Assembly (NCBI GenBank): GCA_022644775.1
Contig: JALCHN010000001.1
Span: 213,063-277,062 of the forward strand
DNA from: Eggerthellaceae bacterium
Lineage (GTDB): Bacteria; Actinomycetota; Coriobacteriia; Coriobacteriales; Eggerthellaceae
Reading direction: 5' to 3'
DNA: 64,000 bases
Shown: positions 1-8,307 of the stretch, piece by piece
Numbering within the stretch: the first letter of the stretch is position 1
How the letters are laid out: every line of letters starts with the position of its first letter
The notes under the pieces: model-generated
Seen by the model: only the letters and a program-made list of their open reading frames with translations
Told to the model about the DNA's origin: nothing
Databases searched by the model: none
Translations under genes and position numbers: made by a program

Positions 1-507
1 CCAGCCTTTCTGCTTGTAGTATTCCACGAAGATGGGCATGGCCGTCATGTGGTTCACCGGCAGGTCGAAGAAGCCCTGGATGGCATCCTGGTGCAGGTCG
101 ATCGTGATGACGTTGTCGGCGCCGGCCACCGTGAGCAAGTCGGCGACGAGCTTGGCGGTGATGGGCTCGCGCGGAGCGGCCTTGCGCTCCTGGCGCGCGT
201 AGCCGTAGTGGGTGATCACGGCGGAAATGGAACGGGCGCTCGCGCGCTTGGCCGCATCCATCATGATGAGCAGCTCCATCAGGGCGTCGTTGATCGAGGG
301 GCCGGCAACCGACTGCACGATGAAGACGTCGGCGCCGCGCACGCTTTCCTGGTAGCGCGCGTAGATTTCCCCGTTCGCGAACTTCTCCAAGCGCACGTTG
401 CCCAGCGGGACCTCGAGCTCTTCGGCGATCTCCTGCGCGAGCAAGGGGTTCACCGAACCCGTGAACAAGGCGAGGCGCTTCGTGATGGGAGTGTTTTCGT
501 ATGCCAT
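1..507 (-). CDS. prs: Ribose-phosphate pyrophosphokinase (PRPP synthetase), C-terminus cut by window edge
   Basis: The enzyme makes phosphoribosyl pyrophosphate from ribose 5-phosphate and ATP, for nucleotide, histidine and tryptophan synthesis. The 169 visible residues are the N-terminal part of a protein that is usually about 310-330 aa. They include the family patterns FTGSVNPLLAQEIAEEL, FANGEIYARYQESVRG, MDAAKRASARSISAVITHYG and DLHQDAIQGFFDLPVNH. The last carries the conserved DLH segment of the ATP/ribose-phosphate site. The ATG lies 77 bp downstream of the glmU stop, and glmU-prs is a classic operon order. The rest of the gene lies to the left of position 1. Confidence 0.95.
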   Translation of the reverse strand, partial: MAYENTPITKRLALFTGSVNPLLAQEIAEELEVPLGNVRLEKFANGEIYARYQESVRGADVFIVQSVAGPSINDALMELLIMMDAAKRASARSISAVITHYGYARQERKAAPREPITAKLVADLLTVAGADNVITIDLHQDAIQGFFDLPVNHMTAMPIFVEYYKQKGW

Positions 508-584
508 GATCAACCCTTCTATTGTGGCAGCAACACTTGGATTCTAACGCGCCGCGCAAGCCGGCGCCACGGATGCAGAGCGCC

Positions 585-1946
585 TTAGGCGTCAGTGGGA
601 CGGTTGCGGTCGGGCTTGACGACCTGGCGGGCGCGACCCAAGGCGAGCGCGTAGTCGGGCACGTCCTGCGTGATGACGGAACCGGCGCCCACGAGCACGT
701 GGCTGCCCAGGTTCACGGGGGCCACCATCATCGTGTCGCTGCCCACGAAGGAATCGTCGCCGATAGTGGTGGGCCACTTCTTTTCGCCGTCGTAGTTGCA
801 GGTGATCGACCCGGCGCCGATGTTGACGCCCGAGCCCATCGTGGTGTCCCCAATATAGGACAGGTGCGGCACCTTGCTGCCCTTGCCGATCGTCGATTTC
901 TTGATCTCGACGTGGGTGCCGGCCTTGGATCCGTCGCAGAGGTGGGTCTGCGGGCGCAGGTAGGCGCGAGGGCCGCAGTCGACGTCGTTGTCGATCGTCG
1001 TTTCAATGGCGACCGTTTCGTCGATCGTGCAGTTGCGCCCCACCGTGGTATCGGTAAGACGGCTGCAGGGGCCCACCACGGTGCCCGTGCCGATGTGGGT
1101 CTTCCCCGCCAGCATGACCTGGGGCAGGATTTCCACATCGGGGTCGATCGTGACGTCGGGGCCGATCCAGACGGTGTCGGGGTCGAGCATGGTCACGCCG
1201 GCGAGCATGTGGCGCTCGTTGATGCGGCGCTGCATTATCTTGGTGGCGGCGGCCAGCTGCACGCGCGTGTTGACGCCCAGGCATTCGGTCGCGTCGGCTG
1301 TATAGGCCACCACGGCGCGTCCGGCCTTGCGGGCGATTTCGATGACATCGGTGAGATAGAACTCGCCTTGGGCGTTGTTGGTGTCGACCTTGCCCAAAGC
1401 GTCGAAGAGGAGTTCGGCGTCGAAGCAGTAGAAGCCCGAATTGCACTCGCGGATCTGCGCCTGTTCGGGCGTGCAGTCCTTCTGCTCGACGATGCGCTCC
1501 ACCTGGCCCTGGGCGTCGCGCACGATGCGGCCGTAGCCGGTGGGGTCGTCGACCTGCATGGTGAGGACCACCACGCCGGCGTTGGCCTCTTCGCGGGCCC
1601 GGGCCAGAGCAGCGATCGTTTCCGGGGTAATGAGCGGACAGTCGCCCGAAAGCACGAGCAGCGAGCCCGTGGCGCCCTCAAGCGCCGGCACGGCGGCCGC
1701 CACGGCGTCGGCGGTGCCGCGCTGTTCCTTCTGCACGGCCACGCGTGCGTCGCCGGCCACGACGGGCTCGACCGCTTCGCGACCATGGCCCAGCACGCAG
1801 ACGACGTCTTCCACGCCGGCCTCATGCGCGGCGTCGACGACCCAGCGCACCATCGGCTTGCCGAGCACCTCGTGCAGCACCTTCGGCTTGGCCGATTTCA
1901 TGCGCGTGCCCTCGCCGGCGGCGAGAATGATTGCCTGAAGTCCCAT
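585..1946 (-). CDS. glmU: Bifunctional GlmU: GlcN-1-P acetyltransferase / GlcNAc-1-P uridyltransferase
   Basis: GlmU makes UDP-N-acetylglucosamine, the precursor of peptidoglycan, in two cytoplasmic steps. The 453-aa product has the N-terminal pyrophosphorylase signature LAAGEGTRMKSAKPKVLHEV at residues 7-26. A C-terminal left-handed beta-helix domain follows, with hexapeptide repeats and the motif YIGDTTMGSGVNIGAG. The reading frame stays open far upstream, but the start MGLQAII is chosen because the GlmU fold begins there and the length then matches the family (about 450-460 aa). It lies 26 bp beyond the peptidoglycan-binding gene. The glmM gene that makes its substrate is at about 31 kb in this window. 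Confidence 0.96.
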   Translation of the reverse strand: MGLQAIILAAGEGTRMKSAKPKVLHEVLGKPMVRWVVDAAHEAGVEDVVCVLGHGREAVEPVVAGDARVAVQKEQRGTADAVAAAVPALEGATGSLLVLSGDCPLITPETIAALARAREEANAGVVVLTMQVDDPTGYGRIVRDAQGQVERIVEQKDCTPEQAQIRECNSGFYCFDAELLFDALGKVDTNNAQGEFYLTDVIEIARKAGRAVVAYTADATECLGVNTRVQLAAATKIMQRRINERHMLAGVTMLDPDTVWIGPDVTIDPDVEILPQVMLAGKTHIGTGTVVGPCSRLTDTTVGRNCTIDETVAIETTIDNDVDCGPRAYLRPQTHLCDGSKAGTHVEIKKSTIGKGSKVPHLSYIGDTTMGSGVNIGAGSITCNYDGEKKWPTTIGDDSFVGSDTMMVAPVNLGSHVLVGAGSVITQDVPDYALALGRARQVVKPDRNRPTDA

Positions 1947-1972
1947 GTATCCCCCTAGATGTGCGCCCGGCT

Positions 1973-2887
1973 CTACTGGCAGTCGGCGGCAAGCGCCGCG
2001 CACAGCGCGTCGAGCAAGGTGATTGCGTAATGTTGAGCCGAACGGTCGGGTCCGGCGTCTTCCCACTGGCTGCCCGGCAGGCAGACCGACACGCGATGCG
2101 GATGCTGCTCTTTGGCCACGCCGAGCGCCGATTGCAGGCGCAAGCCCAGCGTCGATTCGCGTTCGAATTCCACGAAGGGCACGTTGGCGGACGCGTCCTG
2201 CTTGCTCGTGACGATGTGCACGAGCGTCATGTCGTCGCCCGGCAGCACGAGCAGGTTGTCGGCGGAAACGATCTTCGACGACGGGTTGGTGGCCAACGAC
2301 AGGTTCGACATGCGATCGGCCACCGAACGGGTGAAGTCGTCGGTGCCGAACAGGCACACCGCGTTGGCTTCCAGCACGTCGGCCGCGCGAGCGAAGCCCA
2401 CGTGCTTGGTGGCCTGTGGGCCCGGCTTGCCTTCCCAAGAATGGTGCAGGTTGTTGATCGTGCGGTAGGTGAAGGCGCCGGCGATGCCGTCGGAGGGCAG
2501 GCCCATGTTGAGCTGGAACTTGCGCAGGGCGTCTTCGGTGTAGGCGCCGAAGATGCCGTCTTCCCCGCAGGCGAAGCCCAACGCGTTGAGCGCCGTTTGC
2601 AGCTGCTTGACGTCGTTGCCATGGAAATAGGGCATATGCAGGTAGAGGGTGCGGTCGCCCAAGGTGAACGTGGCGTCGAGCAGCGCCGCCCACACCTTGT
2701 CGTTCACTTCGCGCAGTTCGGGCAGGCCCTCTTCGCGGCAGAAGGCGGCCACCGCTTCGGCGGTCGCCTCGTCGAAGGTGCCCGTTGCTTGCTTCGGCCC
2801 CAGGAATCCCAAGTCGATCAGCTTCTGTTGAACGTCGGATACGCCAGCGCCGGTGTCGTGTAGTTGAATTGCTTCCATGTGCGCCAT
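1973..2887 (-). CDS. Peptidoglycan-binding domain protein (two PG_binding_1 repeats)
   Basis: This 304-aa protein has two tandem PG_binding_1-like modules in its first half: about residues 8-75 (VSDVQQKLIDLGFLG, GTFDEATAEAVAAF) and about 85-150 (VKQLQTALNALGFACGEDG, FGAYTEDALRKFQ). Such modules bind peptidoglycan stem peptides or glycan. The second half (about 155-304) has no catalytic motif that I recognise, although in some actinobacteria similar N-termini precede an amidase domain. No signal peptide is visible, so how it reaches the wall is unclear. An alternative in-frame ATG lies three codons downstream. The gene sits just upstream of glmU in the same direction, which suggests a role in cell-wall synthesis. 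Confidence 0.75.
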   Translation of the reverse strand: MAHMEAIQLHDTGAGVSDVQQKLIDLGFLGPKQATGTFDEATAEAVAAFCREEGLPELREVNDKVWAALLDATFTLGDRTLYLHMPYFHGNDVKQLQTALNALGFACGEDGIFGAYTEDALRKFQLNMGLPSDGIAGAFTYRTINNLHHSWEGKPGPQATKHVGFARAADVLEANAVCLFGTDDFTRSVADRMSNLSLATNPSSKIVSADNLLVLPGDDMTLVHIVTSKQDASANVPFVEFERESTLGLRLQSALGVAKEQHPHRVSVCLPGSQWEDAGPDRSAQHYAITLLDALCAALAADCQ

Positions 2888-2904
2888 TCTATTCCAGAGG
2901 TTTC

Positions 2905-2929
2905 CCGCAGGCGGGCGCCTGCGGCTTTT
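2905..2929 (+). terminator. Strong palindromic hairpin followed by a T-run
   Basis: A perfect 9-bp stem (ccgcaggcg / cgcctgcgg, 2-nt loop) is followed on the plus strand by cttttt. It lies between the end of the polyprenyl synthase gene and the start of the peptidoglycan-binding gene. The T-run is on the plus strand, where no gene is seen, so its role as a terminator for the minus-strand genes is doubtful. Confidence 0.35.
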
Positions 2930-2967
2930 TCAAAGATATTCGCACAGCGCGCACGCCTCAAGCGCGG

Positions 2968-4032
2968 TTAGCGCAGACGATTCACAAACCAATCTGCCAT
3001 CGAGAGCAGAAGGTCGCGCGCCTGGGACGGCTCGAGGACGTCGACCAGGCGGATCTTGGCCACGCTCGTGAGGTTTTCGGCGTAGCTGCGCGCGTAGTCG
3101 ATGCTGCCCGCTTCCTCCATGATGTCGACCGCTTCGGCCAGGACGGCCGGGTCCTTTTCATGCGAGGAGAGAATCTCGATCAGGCGATCGCGCTTTTCGG
3201 AATGCTGCAGGGCGTGCACCACCACGAGCGTGCGCTTGCCTTCGGTGATGTCGCTGCGGAAGTCCTTCTTGGTGGACTCTTCGGCGCCGATCAGGTTGAG
3301 CAGGTCGTCTTGGATCTGGAAGGCCAGGCCCGTGTCGAGGCCGTAGTTGCGCAGGCCCTCGATTTCGGTTTCGGTGCCGCCGCCGATGATCGCGCCCACG
3401 GCCAGGGGCACCGCACCCGAATAGTGGGCCGTCTTGTGGGTGGCCATGACCAGGTAGTCTTCGGTAGTGATGTCGTAGCGGCCGTCGCGCGCCCAGCCCA
3501 GGTCGAGCGCCTGGCCTTCGATCGTGCGCTGGGTCATCTTGATGAGCTCGCGCACCACGCGCACCTTGGTCGCGTCGTCTAAGCTTTCGTCTTCCATGAC
3601 CGTGCCGTTCACGAGCGACAGGCCCAGATCGCCCGCGTTGATCGCGATGCCCTCGCCTTCGGTAAGGTGCAGGCAGGGCTCGCCGCGGCGCAGTTCCGCT
3701 TCGTCGGCGATGTCGTCGTGGATGAGGGCGGCGGTGTGGAAGTGTTCGATGGCCGCCGCGGCGCTCGTGGCTTTCACGATGTCGCCGCCCACGGCCTGGC
3801 AGGCGGCAAAGCAAATGAGCGGGCGATGGCGCTTGCCGCCGTTCTGGCTGTATTTCAGCAGCGGGTCGTAGAGGTAGCGGTTCATGTCGGGATGGGTGCC
3901 CCGCGGAATGTAGGCGTTGATGAGATCGCCCACCTGTTCGGCGTAGCTGTTCAAGTAGTCTTGGAAGTTGCCCGGCTGGGCTTTCACCGAGTGGATGATT
4001 TCGCGGATGTTTTGAACGGTGGTCTCAGACAC
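2968..4032 (-). CDS. Polyprenyl diphosphate synthase (farnesyl/geranylgeranyl type)
   Basis: This is an isoprenoid chain-elongation enzyme that condenses isopentenyl diphosphate onto allylic diphosphates. It supplies quinone side chains or lipid carriers. The 354-aa product has the substrate-binding segment GGKRHRP near residue 65 and the first aspartate-rich motif HDDIADEAELRRG (DD at 106-107, D at 110). The second motif reads FQIQDDLLNLIG, with N where DDxxD is usual, which is worth noting for activity. The frame stays open through the upstream tRNA-Leu gene, giving a false N-terminus. A GTG (MSETTVQNIREI) just after the tRNA, preceded by a GGGAAAG sequence, is taken as the start. Confidence 0.9.
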   Translation of the reverse strand: MSETTVQNIREIIHSVKAQPGNFQDYLNSYAEQVGDLINAYIPRGTHPDMNRYLYDPLLKYSQNGGKRHRPLICFAACQAVGGDIVKATSAAAAIEHFHTAALIHDDIADEAELRRGEPCLHLTEGEGIAINAGDLGLSLVNGTVMEDESLDDATKVRVVRELIKMTQRTIEGQALDLGWARDGRYDITTEDYLVMATHKTAHYSGAVPLAVGAIIGGGTETEIEGLRNYGLDTGLAFQIQDDLLNLIGAEESTKKDFRSDITEGKRTLVVVHALQHSEKRDRLIEILSSHEKDPAVLAEAVDIMEEAGSIDYARSYAENLTSVAKIRLVDVLEPSQARDLLLSMADWFVNRLR

Positions 4033-4097
4033 GTGTGCCGCACTCTTTCCCGGGCGTATCGCGCAAGCTGCCCGCAGCTCTGCATCGGTTTTCGTGG

Positions 4098-4182
4098 TGG
4101 TAGGAGCGGTGGGACTCGAACCCACATATCCGAAGATGGCGGATTTTAAGTCCGCTGCGTCTGCCAATTCCGCCACGCTCCC
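4098..4182 (-). tRNA. tRNA-Leu (UAA)
   Basis: An 85-nt cloverleaf with encoded CCA. The acceptor GGGAGCG pairs with CGCTCCT. The D-arm sequence GGCGGAATTGGCAGACGC, a long variable arm of class II type and the anticodon loop CTTAAAA (anticodon TAA) are all present. The T-arm is GTGGGTTCGAGTCCCAC. It lies directly in front of the polyprenyl synthase gene. Confidence 0.96.
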
Positions 4183-4275
4183 GCATCCTTTTGATGCAAT
4201 TTCCCATCATAGCAAAAGGTGCAAGTCTGCAGGATACTGCATAGAAAGCGCCCACGCGGTGCACAGATGTCGCGA

Positions 4276-4326
4276 GCGTGAAGGGGAACGGAGGTTGTTG
4301 TCACGGGCCTCCGCCCCCCTGTCACG
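4276..4326. repeat. REP-like palindrome, copy 1 (imperfect)
   Basis: The arm GTGAAGGGGAACGGAGG pairs with CCTCCGCCCCCCTGTCAC around a loop that itself contains TTGTTGTCAC. It resembles the perfect palindrome at 56411-56477, and shares the GTTGTCAC word with those at 40277-40346 and 42146-42222. It sits between the tRNA-Leu promoter region and the end of the Ppx gene. Confidence 0.6.
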
Positions 4327-4328
4327 CC

Positions 4329-5264
4329 CTAGGCGCGGGCGGTCGTCATGATGATGCCCTGCAGGATGTCGCTTTCGCTCGCGGTGAACGAGCCCGTGCC
4401 CGCAAGCTGCACCAGGTCCTGCAGGATGAGCATGCCGGCCACGATCACCGGCGCCCGGCCCGCCTGCAGGCCCGTGATCTTCACGCGCTCGGCAAGCGGA
4501 ACGCTCGCAACTTTACTGGTGACGCGATCGAGGTCGGCAGCCGTCACCACGGCGCCGTGCACGCGGGAGGAATCGTAGACCTCCATGCGATCGCGAATCG
4601 ACACGACGGTCGTGGCCGTGCCCGCCACCGACACCATGCGGTCGATTTCGAAGCCTTCGGCGCGAATCCTGTCGAAGAAGGACGCGAACTGCGGATGGCA
4701 CCAAGCCTGGGCGGCCGCGATCTCTTCGGCCGTGGGCGGGTCGCCCGCCAGGTTGCGTTCGGTCACGCGGCGGCAGCCGATGTTGAAGGAGTGCTTGAAC
4801 AGGGGCTCTTGGCCGCCGATGCCACAGATGAGCTCGGTCGAGCCGCCGCCCACATCGGTGACGAGCAGGCGCTCGCCGGGAAAGTCGGCCGAAGCGCCCA
4901 AAAAGGACAGGGCCGCTTCGCGCTCGCCGGGAATCACCGTGAGGGTGACTCCTAGCTCGGCGAGCTTGTCCTGGAAGACCTGCGCATTCTTCGCGTCGCG
5001 GCTGGCCGACGTGGCCATCGCGACCACGGTGACCGGCGCGTCCGGCTCGTCGAGCCCATGCACGATCTGCAGGTACGAAGCGACCGTCGCGCACGTGCGC
5101 TCCATCGCCGCTTCGGAAAGGACGCCCGTCGCGTCGACGCCCTCTCCCAGATTCACGATTTCAGCCCGCTTGGAGAGCTCGGTGAGGCCCTCTTCGGTGA
5201 CGTCGGCCACGAGCAGACGGGCGGTCACCGTTCCGATGTCGATTGCTGCGATACGCGTGCGCAT
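4329..5264 (-). CDS. Ppx/GppA family phosphatase (exopolyphosphatase / pppGpp phosphohydrolase)
   Basis: A 311-aa ASKHA-fold hydrolase that removes terminal phosphate from polyphosphate or pppGpp. Phosphate-binding motifs of the fold are visible: AAIDIGTVTARLLVADV near the start, ATSASRDAKNAQVF around 105-120, and LLVTDVGGGSTELICG around 155-170. The usual IGSNS in motif 1 is IGTVT here, a common actinobacterial variant. It has the short Ppx1/2-like length without the C-terminal HD domain of longer relatives. It is 6 bp downstream of the DivIC-like gene and has a good ribosome site (AAGGGTAGG), so the two are probably cotranscribed. Substrate preference cannot be told from sequence. Confidence 0.88.
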   Translation of the reverse strand: MRTRIAAIDIGTVTARLLVADVTEEGLTELSKRAEIVNLGEGVDATGVLSEAAMERTCATVASYLQIVHGLDEPDAPVTVVAMATSASRDAKNAQVFQDKLAELGVTLTVIPGEREAALSFLGASADFPGERLLVTDVGGGSTELICGIGGQEPLFKHSFNIGCRRVTERNLAGDPPTAEEIAAAQAWCHPQFASFFDRIRAEGFEIDRMVSVAGTATTVVSIRDRMEVYDSSRVHGAVVTAADLDRVTSKVASVPLAERVKITGLQAGRAPVIVAGMLILQDLVQLAGTGSFTASESDILQGIIMTTARA

Positions 5265-5270
5265 GGTTGC

Positions 5271-6200
5271 CTACCCTTCGAAGCCGAACAGGGGATCGAG
5301 TATGCCGGAATACCAGGTGTCGGGCGCCGACGCGTTGATCGTCGAGCTCGACATGGTCGACGTGCCGTTGTCCGTATCGTCGAGGCCCTGCACGTTGACC
5401 GCATTTTCGTCGCCGCGCACCCAGCCGTACTGGTCGCGCACCGAGTCTTCCTTGCCTTCGTCGGTGGAAAGGTAGTCGACCTGATTCTGCAGGTCGGCGT
5501 TGCGCTGGGAGGCGATGTCGTAGGCCGCCTGGGTCTTGGCCTGCTCGCGCAGGGCCAGGTAGTAGGACTGGGCCGGCGCATAGAGGAAGGCCGCGCACAT
5601 CACCGTGCAGGCGGCGATGACCAGGGGCGTGAAGAAGGCCGAATGGCCCGTGCGCGCCTTATGGGCGTCGAGCTTGGCGCGGGCGCCCGTGGCGCTGCCG
5701 GCGGCTTCGTTCTGCAGGCGGGCCGAACGCTTGTGGGACGCGCCCATCTTACCGCGGTAGAGCGCGGCGCGCGGGCCTTCGGACGCCGGAGCGTCGTCGC
5801 GCACCGTGCGGTCGTAGAGGCGGTCGGCGCGGCGCTTCACGGCATCTTTGCGACGGCGGTCGCGTTCGTCTTCGAATGCGGTTGCGCGGGAATCGCGGGC
5901 GGGGCGGCGGTCGCCGTCTGCAGCCTCGCGGGCGCCGTGGCGCGATTCGGGTTCGCGGCCCACGGCGGCCGCCCGGGCCTCGCGGGCGCGCAGGCGCTCG
6001 CGGGCGGCTTCGCGGGCGGCTTCGGACATGTTGTCCAACGGGCGCGCGGTCCCGCGTTCGGGGCGGAATTCGGCGTGGGCGCCGCGGCGGGCGTCACGCT
6101 CGGAGACTTGCGCATGGCGGGCACGAGACCTGCTGGCCTCGTGTTTCGCCTGTTCAAAGTCGAGAATGCGAGCGCTTCGCTGTGTGTGGTCGATGGGCAC
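5271..6200 (-). CDS. DivIC/FtsB-type septum formation initiator with long charged N-terminus
   Basis: A bitopic membrane protein predicted to act in the divisome with FtsL/FtsQ-type partners. Of 309 residues, the first about 180 are cytoplasmic, strongly charged and rich in R, A, E and D (for example ARERLRAREARAAA). One membrane segment follows (FFTPLVIAACTVMCAAFLYAP, about 190-210). An external coiled coil comes next (LREQAKTQAAYDIASQRNAD), then the family pattern STDEGKEDSVRDQYGWVRGDENAV, matching the DivIC segment 'EeiAReelGyvkpgE'. The start is GTG at 6200, with an AAAGGA upstream. The N-terminal extension is far longer than in typical FtsB/DivIC proteins (about 100-160 aa in total). Confidence 0.8.
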   Translation of the reverse strand: MPIDHTQRSARILDFEQAKHEASRSRARHAQVSERDARRGAHAEFRPERGTARPLDNMSEAAREAARERLRAREARAAAVGREPESRHGAREAADGDRRPARDSRATAFEDERDRRRKDAVKRRADRLYDRTVRDDAPASEGPRAALYRGKMGASHKRSARLQNEAAGSATGARAKLDAHKARTGHSAFFTPLVIAACTVMCAAFLYAPAQSYYLALREQAKTQAAYDIASQRNADLQNQVDYLSTDEGKEDSVRDQYGWVRGDENAVNVQGLDDTDNGTSTMSSSTINASAPDTWYSGILDPLFGFEG

Positions 6201-6312
6201 GAACGTCGGTCCTTTGCAGTTGGTGGGTACGTTTCAGTGGTCTGGGTACTGCGTTGGTGGGACTTACTATAACACCCGTTTCGGCCTTCGCGGAAAGCCC
6301 TTTCGGAATATC

Positions 6313-6346
6313 AAAAACGCCCTTCCGCACGGGGCGAAAGGGCGTT
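6313..6346 (-). terminator. Rho-independent terminator after yebC
   Basis: On the minus strand AACGCCCTT and AAGGGCGTT pair around a GC-rich loop and are followed by TTTTTGA. It stands 24 bp after the yebC stop codon. Confidence 0.85.
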
Positions 6347-6370
6347 CGAACGACCGTGGAACGAGGTGGC

Positions 6371-7168
6371 TTACTCCTCTTCGAGGGCCGCCGCGATCTC
6401 GTCAGTGATGTCCATGGTGTGGTACACGCCCTGGAGGTCTTCGAGCTCTTCGAGCTTGTCGACCAGGCGCATGACCTTCTTAGCGTCGGACACGGACACC
6501 TGGGTCGGGGTGGTCGGCAGCATGACGAATTCAGCGCCGGCGGTTTCGACGCCCTGCTCTTCGAGGCCCTTCTTCACGGCCATGAGGTCGCTCGGGTCGG
6601 TGTAGACGATCCAGCTGTCGTCGGCGTCTTCGTAATCGGAGCCGCCCGCTTCCATGACCTGCATCATGAACTCGTCTTCGTCGACCGCGTTTTCCTTATC
6701 GGGAACCTTCTTGGAATCGGACTCGATGATCTTGGGAACGCGGATCTGGCCCTTGCGCTCGAACTGGAACGCCACGGAGCCGCTCGTGCCCAGGTTGCCG
6801 CCCGCATGGGCGAAGGCGCTGCGCACGTCGGCAGCGGTGCGGTTGCGGTTGTCGGTCAGGGCCTCGCAGTAGATGGCGACGCCGGCCGGGCCGTAGCCTT
6901 CGTAAACGACGGTTTCGTAGTTCGCGGCGTCCTTGCCGGAACCGAACGCCTTGTCGATGGCCGTCTTGATCTTGTCCTTGGGCAGCGAATAGCCCTTGGC
7001 CTTTTCGATGGCGGCAGCAAGAGAAGCGTTGTTGTCCGGGTTGGGGTCGCCCCCCTCCTTCGCGGCAACGGTGATGTTGCGGGAAAGCTTACCGAACAGC
7101 GCCGAACGCTTGGCGTCCTGAGCTGCCTTGCGGTGCTTGGTGGTAGCCCACTTTGAATGCCCTGACAT
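6371..7168 (-). CDS. yebC: YebC/PmpR family translation/transcription regulator
   Basis: A 265-aa member of the YebC family, cytoplasmic proteins reported as DNA-binding regulators and more recently as helpers of ribosomes stalled at proline stretches. The family start MSGHSKWATTKHRKAAQDAKR and the segment YEGYGPAGVAIYCEALTDN are plain. Residues about 150-165 carry the FERKGQIRV strand of domain 3. The ATG has a good ribosome site (AAGGAAG), and a strong terminator follows the gene. The product is slightly longer than the usual 240-250 aa, because of an acidic C-terminal end (MDITDEIAAALEEE). It appears to be a single-gene unit. Confidence 0.93.
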   Translation of the reverse strand: MSGHSKWATTKHRKAAQDAKRSALFGKLSRNITVAAKEGGDPNPDNNASLAAAIEKAKGYSLPKDKIKTAIDKAFGSGKDAANYETVVYEGYGPAGVAIYCEALTDNRNRTAADVRSAFAHAGGNLGTSGSVAFQFERKGQIRVPKIIESDSKKVPDKENAVDEDEFMMQVMEAGGSDYEDADDSWIVYTDPSDLMAVKKGLEEQGVETAGAEFVMLPTTPTQVSVSDAKKVMRLVDKLEELEDLQGVYHTMDITDEIAAALEEE

Positions 7169-7296
7169 AGCACTTCCTTAATTGTTGAATAGCCGGTGAT
7201 TGCGCACGCAGTCGTGCGGCAAAATGCAATTTGCTAGTGTACCACACGCAGAGCGGGCGTGCAGAAGCGCTGCGCCTTTCCCCACTATCGTCAAAT

Positions 7297-7323
7297 GGGC
7301 TCGCGACGGCGGTTGCGCAGGCC
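7297..7323. repeat. 27-bp direct repeat, copy at the 3' end of the lysR gene
   Basis: The sequence begins gggctcgcgacggcgg and is identical over 27 bp to 8261-8287. Together the two copies enclose the LysR gene. This copy ends on the first base of the lysR stop codon (as numbered on the plus strand). Confidence 0.9.
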
Positions 7324-8213
7324 TATTCCCCGGGCTCGACTTCATCGCAGACGCGACGCAGCTCGTCGAGGAACACCTGGGTCGGGCGCGTGGGCATGGT
7401 CTTGTGCCACAGGACGCCATGACGGGCTTCCAAGCGAGGCGAAAGCTCGCGAAAGCACAGGTTGCTGCGCGCGCGGCCGTCAACCAAGCCGCCGTAGGTG
7501 AGCAGCACGCCCGTGCCCTCTTCGGCGAGGAAATAGGCGTTCAGGGGCAGCGAATACGAGACGAACACGTTCAATCTGCCCGCGGAAGGTTCGAGCCATC
7601 TGGTCAGAGCGCGCTTGGCGCCCTGCCCCGACACGATGCAGGTGCGGCCTTCCAGATCCTGCGGACGAATGACGTCGCGCGCCGCGAGCGGATCGCCCTT
7701 CGGCACGAGCGCTCCCCACACATCGCGCACGGGAAGCTCAAGCGCATTCAGGTTGGCGTGGGGCTGCACGTCGCATTCCAAGAGCACGTCGAAGAAGCCC
7801 TTCACGAACGATTCCATGAGCTCGGCCGACGTGCCGTCGCGCAGCTCGAAGCGAATGCCCGGGTAGCGTTCGTGCACCGCCTTCATCGCGCGACCGAGCA
7901 GCGCCATCGCCCGGGTTTCGCCCGCGCCGATGCGGACGGTGCCCGCCAGGGCGTGGGCGGGCAGCGCGACCTCTTCTTCGGCCTTGGTGGCCAAATCGAG
8001 GATGTCGCAGGCGTAGCGGTAGAGGATCGCCCCGCGCTCGGTGAGCTCGACGCCGCCGTGGCCGCGCAGGAAGAGAGGCTGGCCCAACTCGGCTTCGAGC
8101 TGGGCGATTTGCCGCGAGAGCGTGGGCTGCGTGACGTGGAGCACACCGGCCGCGTTGGTGATGTTGCCCTCGTCCGCCACCGTGCGGAAGTAGGCGAGCG
8201 TCCGCAATTCCAT
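7323..8213 (-). CDS. LysR family transcriptional regulator
   Basis: A 296-aa regulator with an N-terminal winged helix-turn-helix (MELRTLAYFRTVADEGNITN, AAGVLHVTQPTLSRQIAQLE, ELTERGAILY) and a C-terminal effector-binding domain of the periplasmic-binding-protein fold (from about residue 90: VRIGAGETRAMALLGRAM). The ligand is unknown. The ATG has a strong ribosome site (CTGGAGG). The downstream aldo/keto reductase gene is not divergent, so the usual LysR target arrangement is absent. The gene is exactly bracketed by two perfect 27-bp direct repeats, which suggests it may have been gained or moved as a unit. Confidence 0.93.
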   Translation of the reverse strand: MELRTLAYFRTVADEGNITNAAGVLHVTQPTLSRQIAQLEAELGQPLFLRGHGGVELTERGAILYRYACDILDLATKAEEEVALPAHALAGTVRIGAGETRAMALLGRAMKAVHERYPGIRFELRDGTSAELMESFVKGFFDVLLECDVQPHANLNALELPVRDVWGALVPKGDPLAARDVIRPQDLEGRTCIVSGQGAKRALTRWLEPSAGRLNVFVSYSLPLNAYFLAEEGTGVLLTYGGLVDGRARSNLCFRELSPRLEARHGVLWHKTMPTRPTQVFLDELRRVCDEVEPGE

Positions 8214-8260
8214 GAAAGCCTCCAGCCATTCAGCGTGGGTATGGTTCTGGGGGAATTATA

Positions 8261-8287
8261 GGGCTCGCGACGGCGGTTGCGCAGGCC
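8261..8287. repeat. 27-bp direct repeat, copy upstream of the lysR gene
   Basis: Identical over 27 bp to 7297-7323, in the same orientation. The bases on either side of the two copies differ, so the repeat ends sharply. It lies between the lysR start and the stop codon of the aldo/keto reductase gene. Confidence 0.9.
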
Positions 8288-8307
8288 CTTGCCGATGCGC
8301 GCGGGCG

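Noticed and set aside
4033..4182. N-terminal extension of the polyprenyl synthase (MAELADAADLKSAIFGYVGS)
   Set aside because: This is the translated tRNA-Leu gene; the GTG start after it fits the family.
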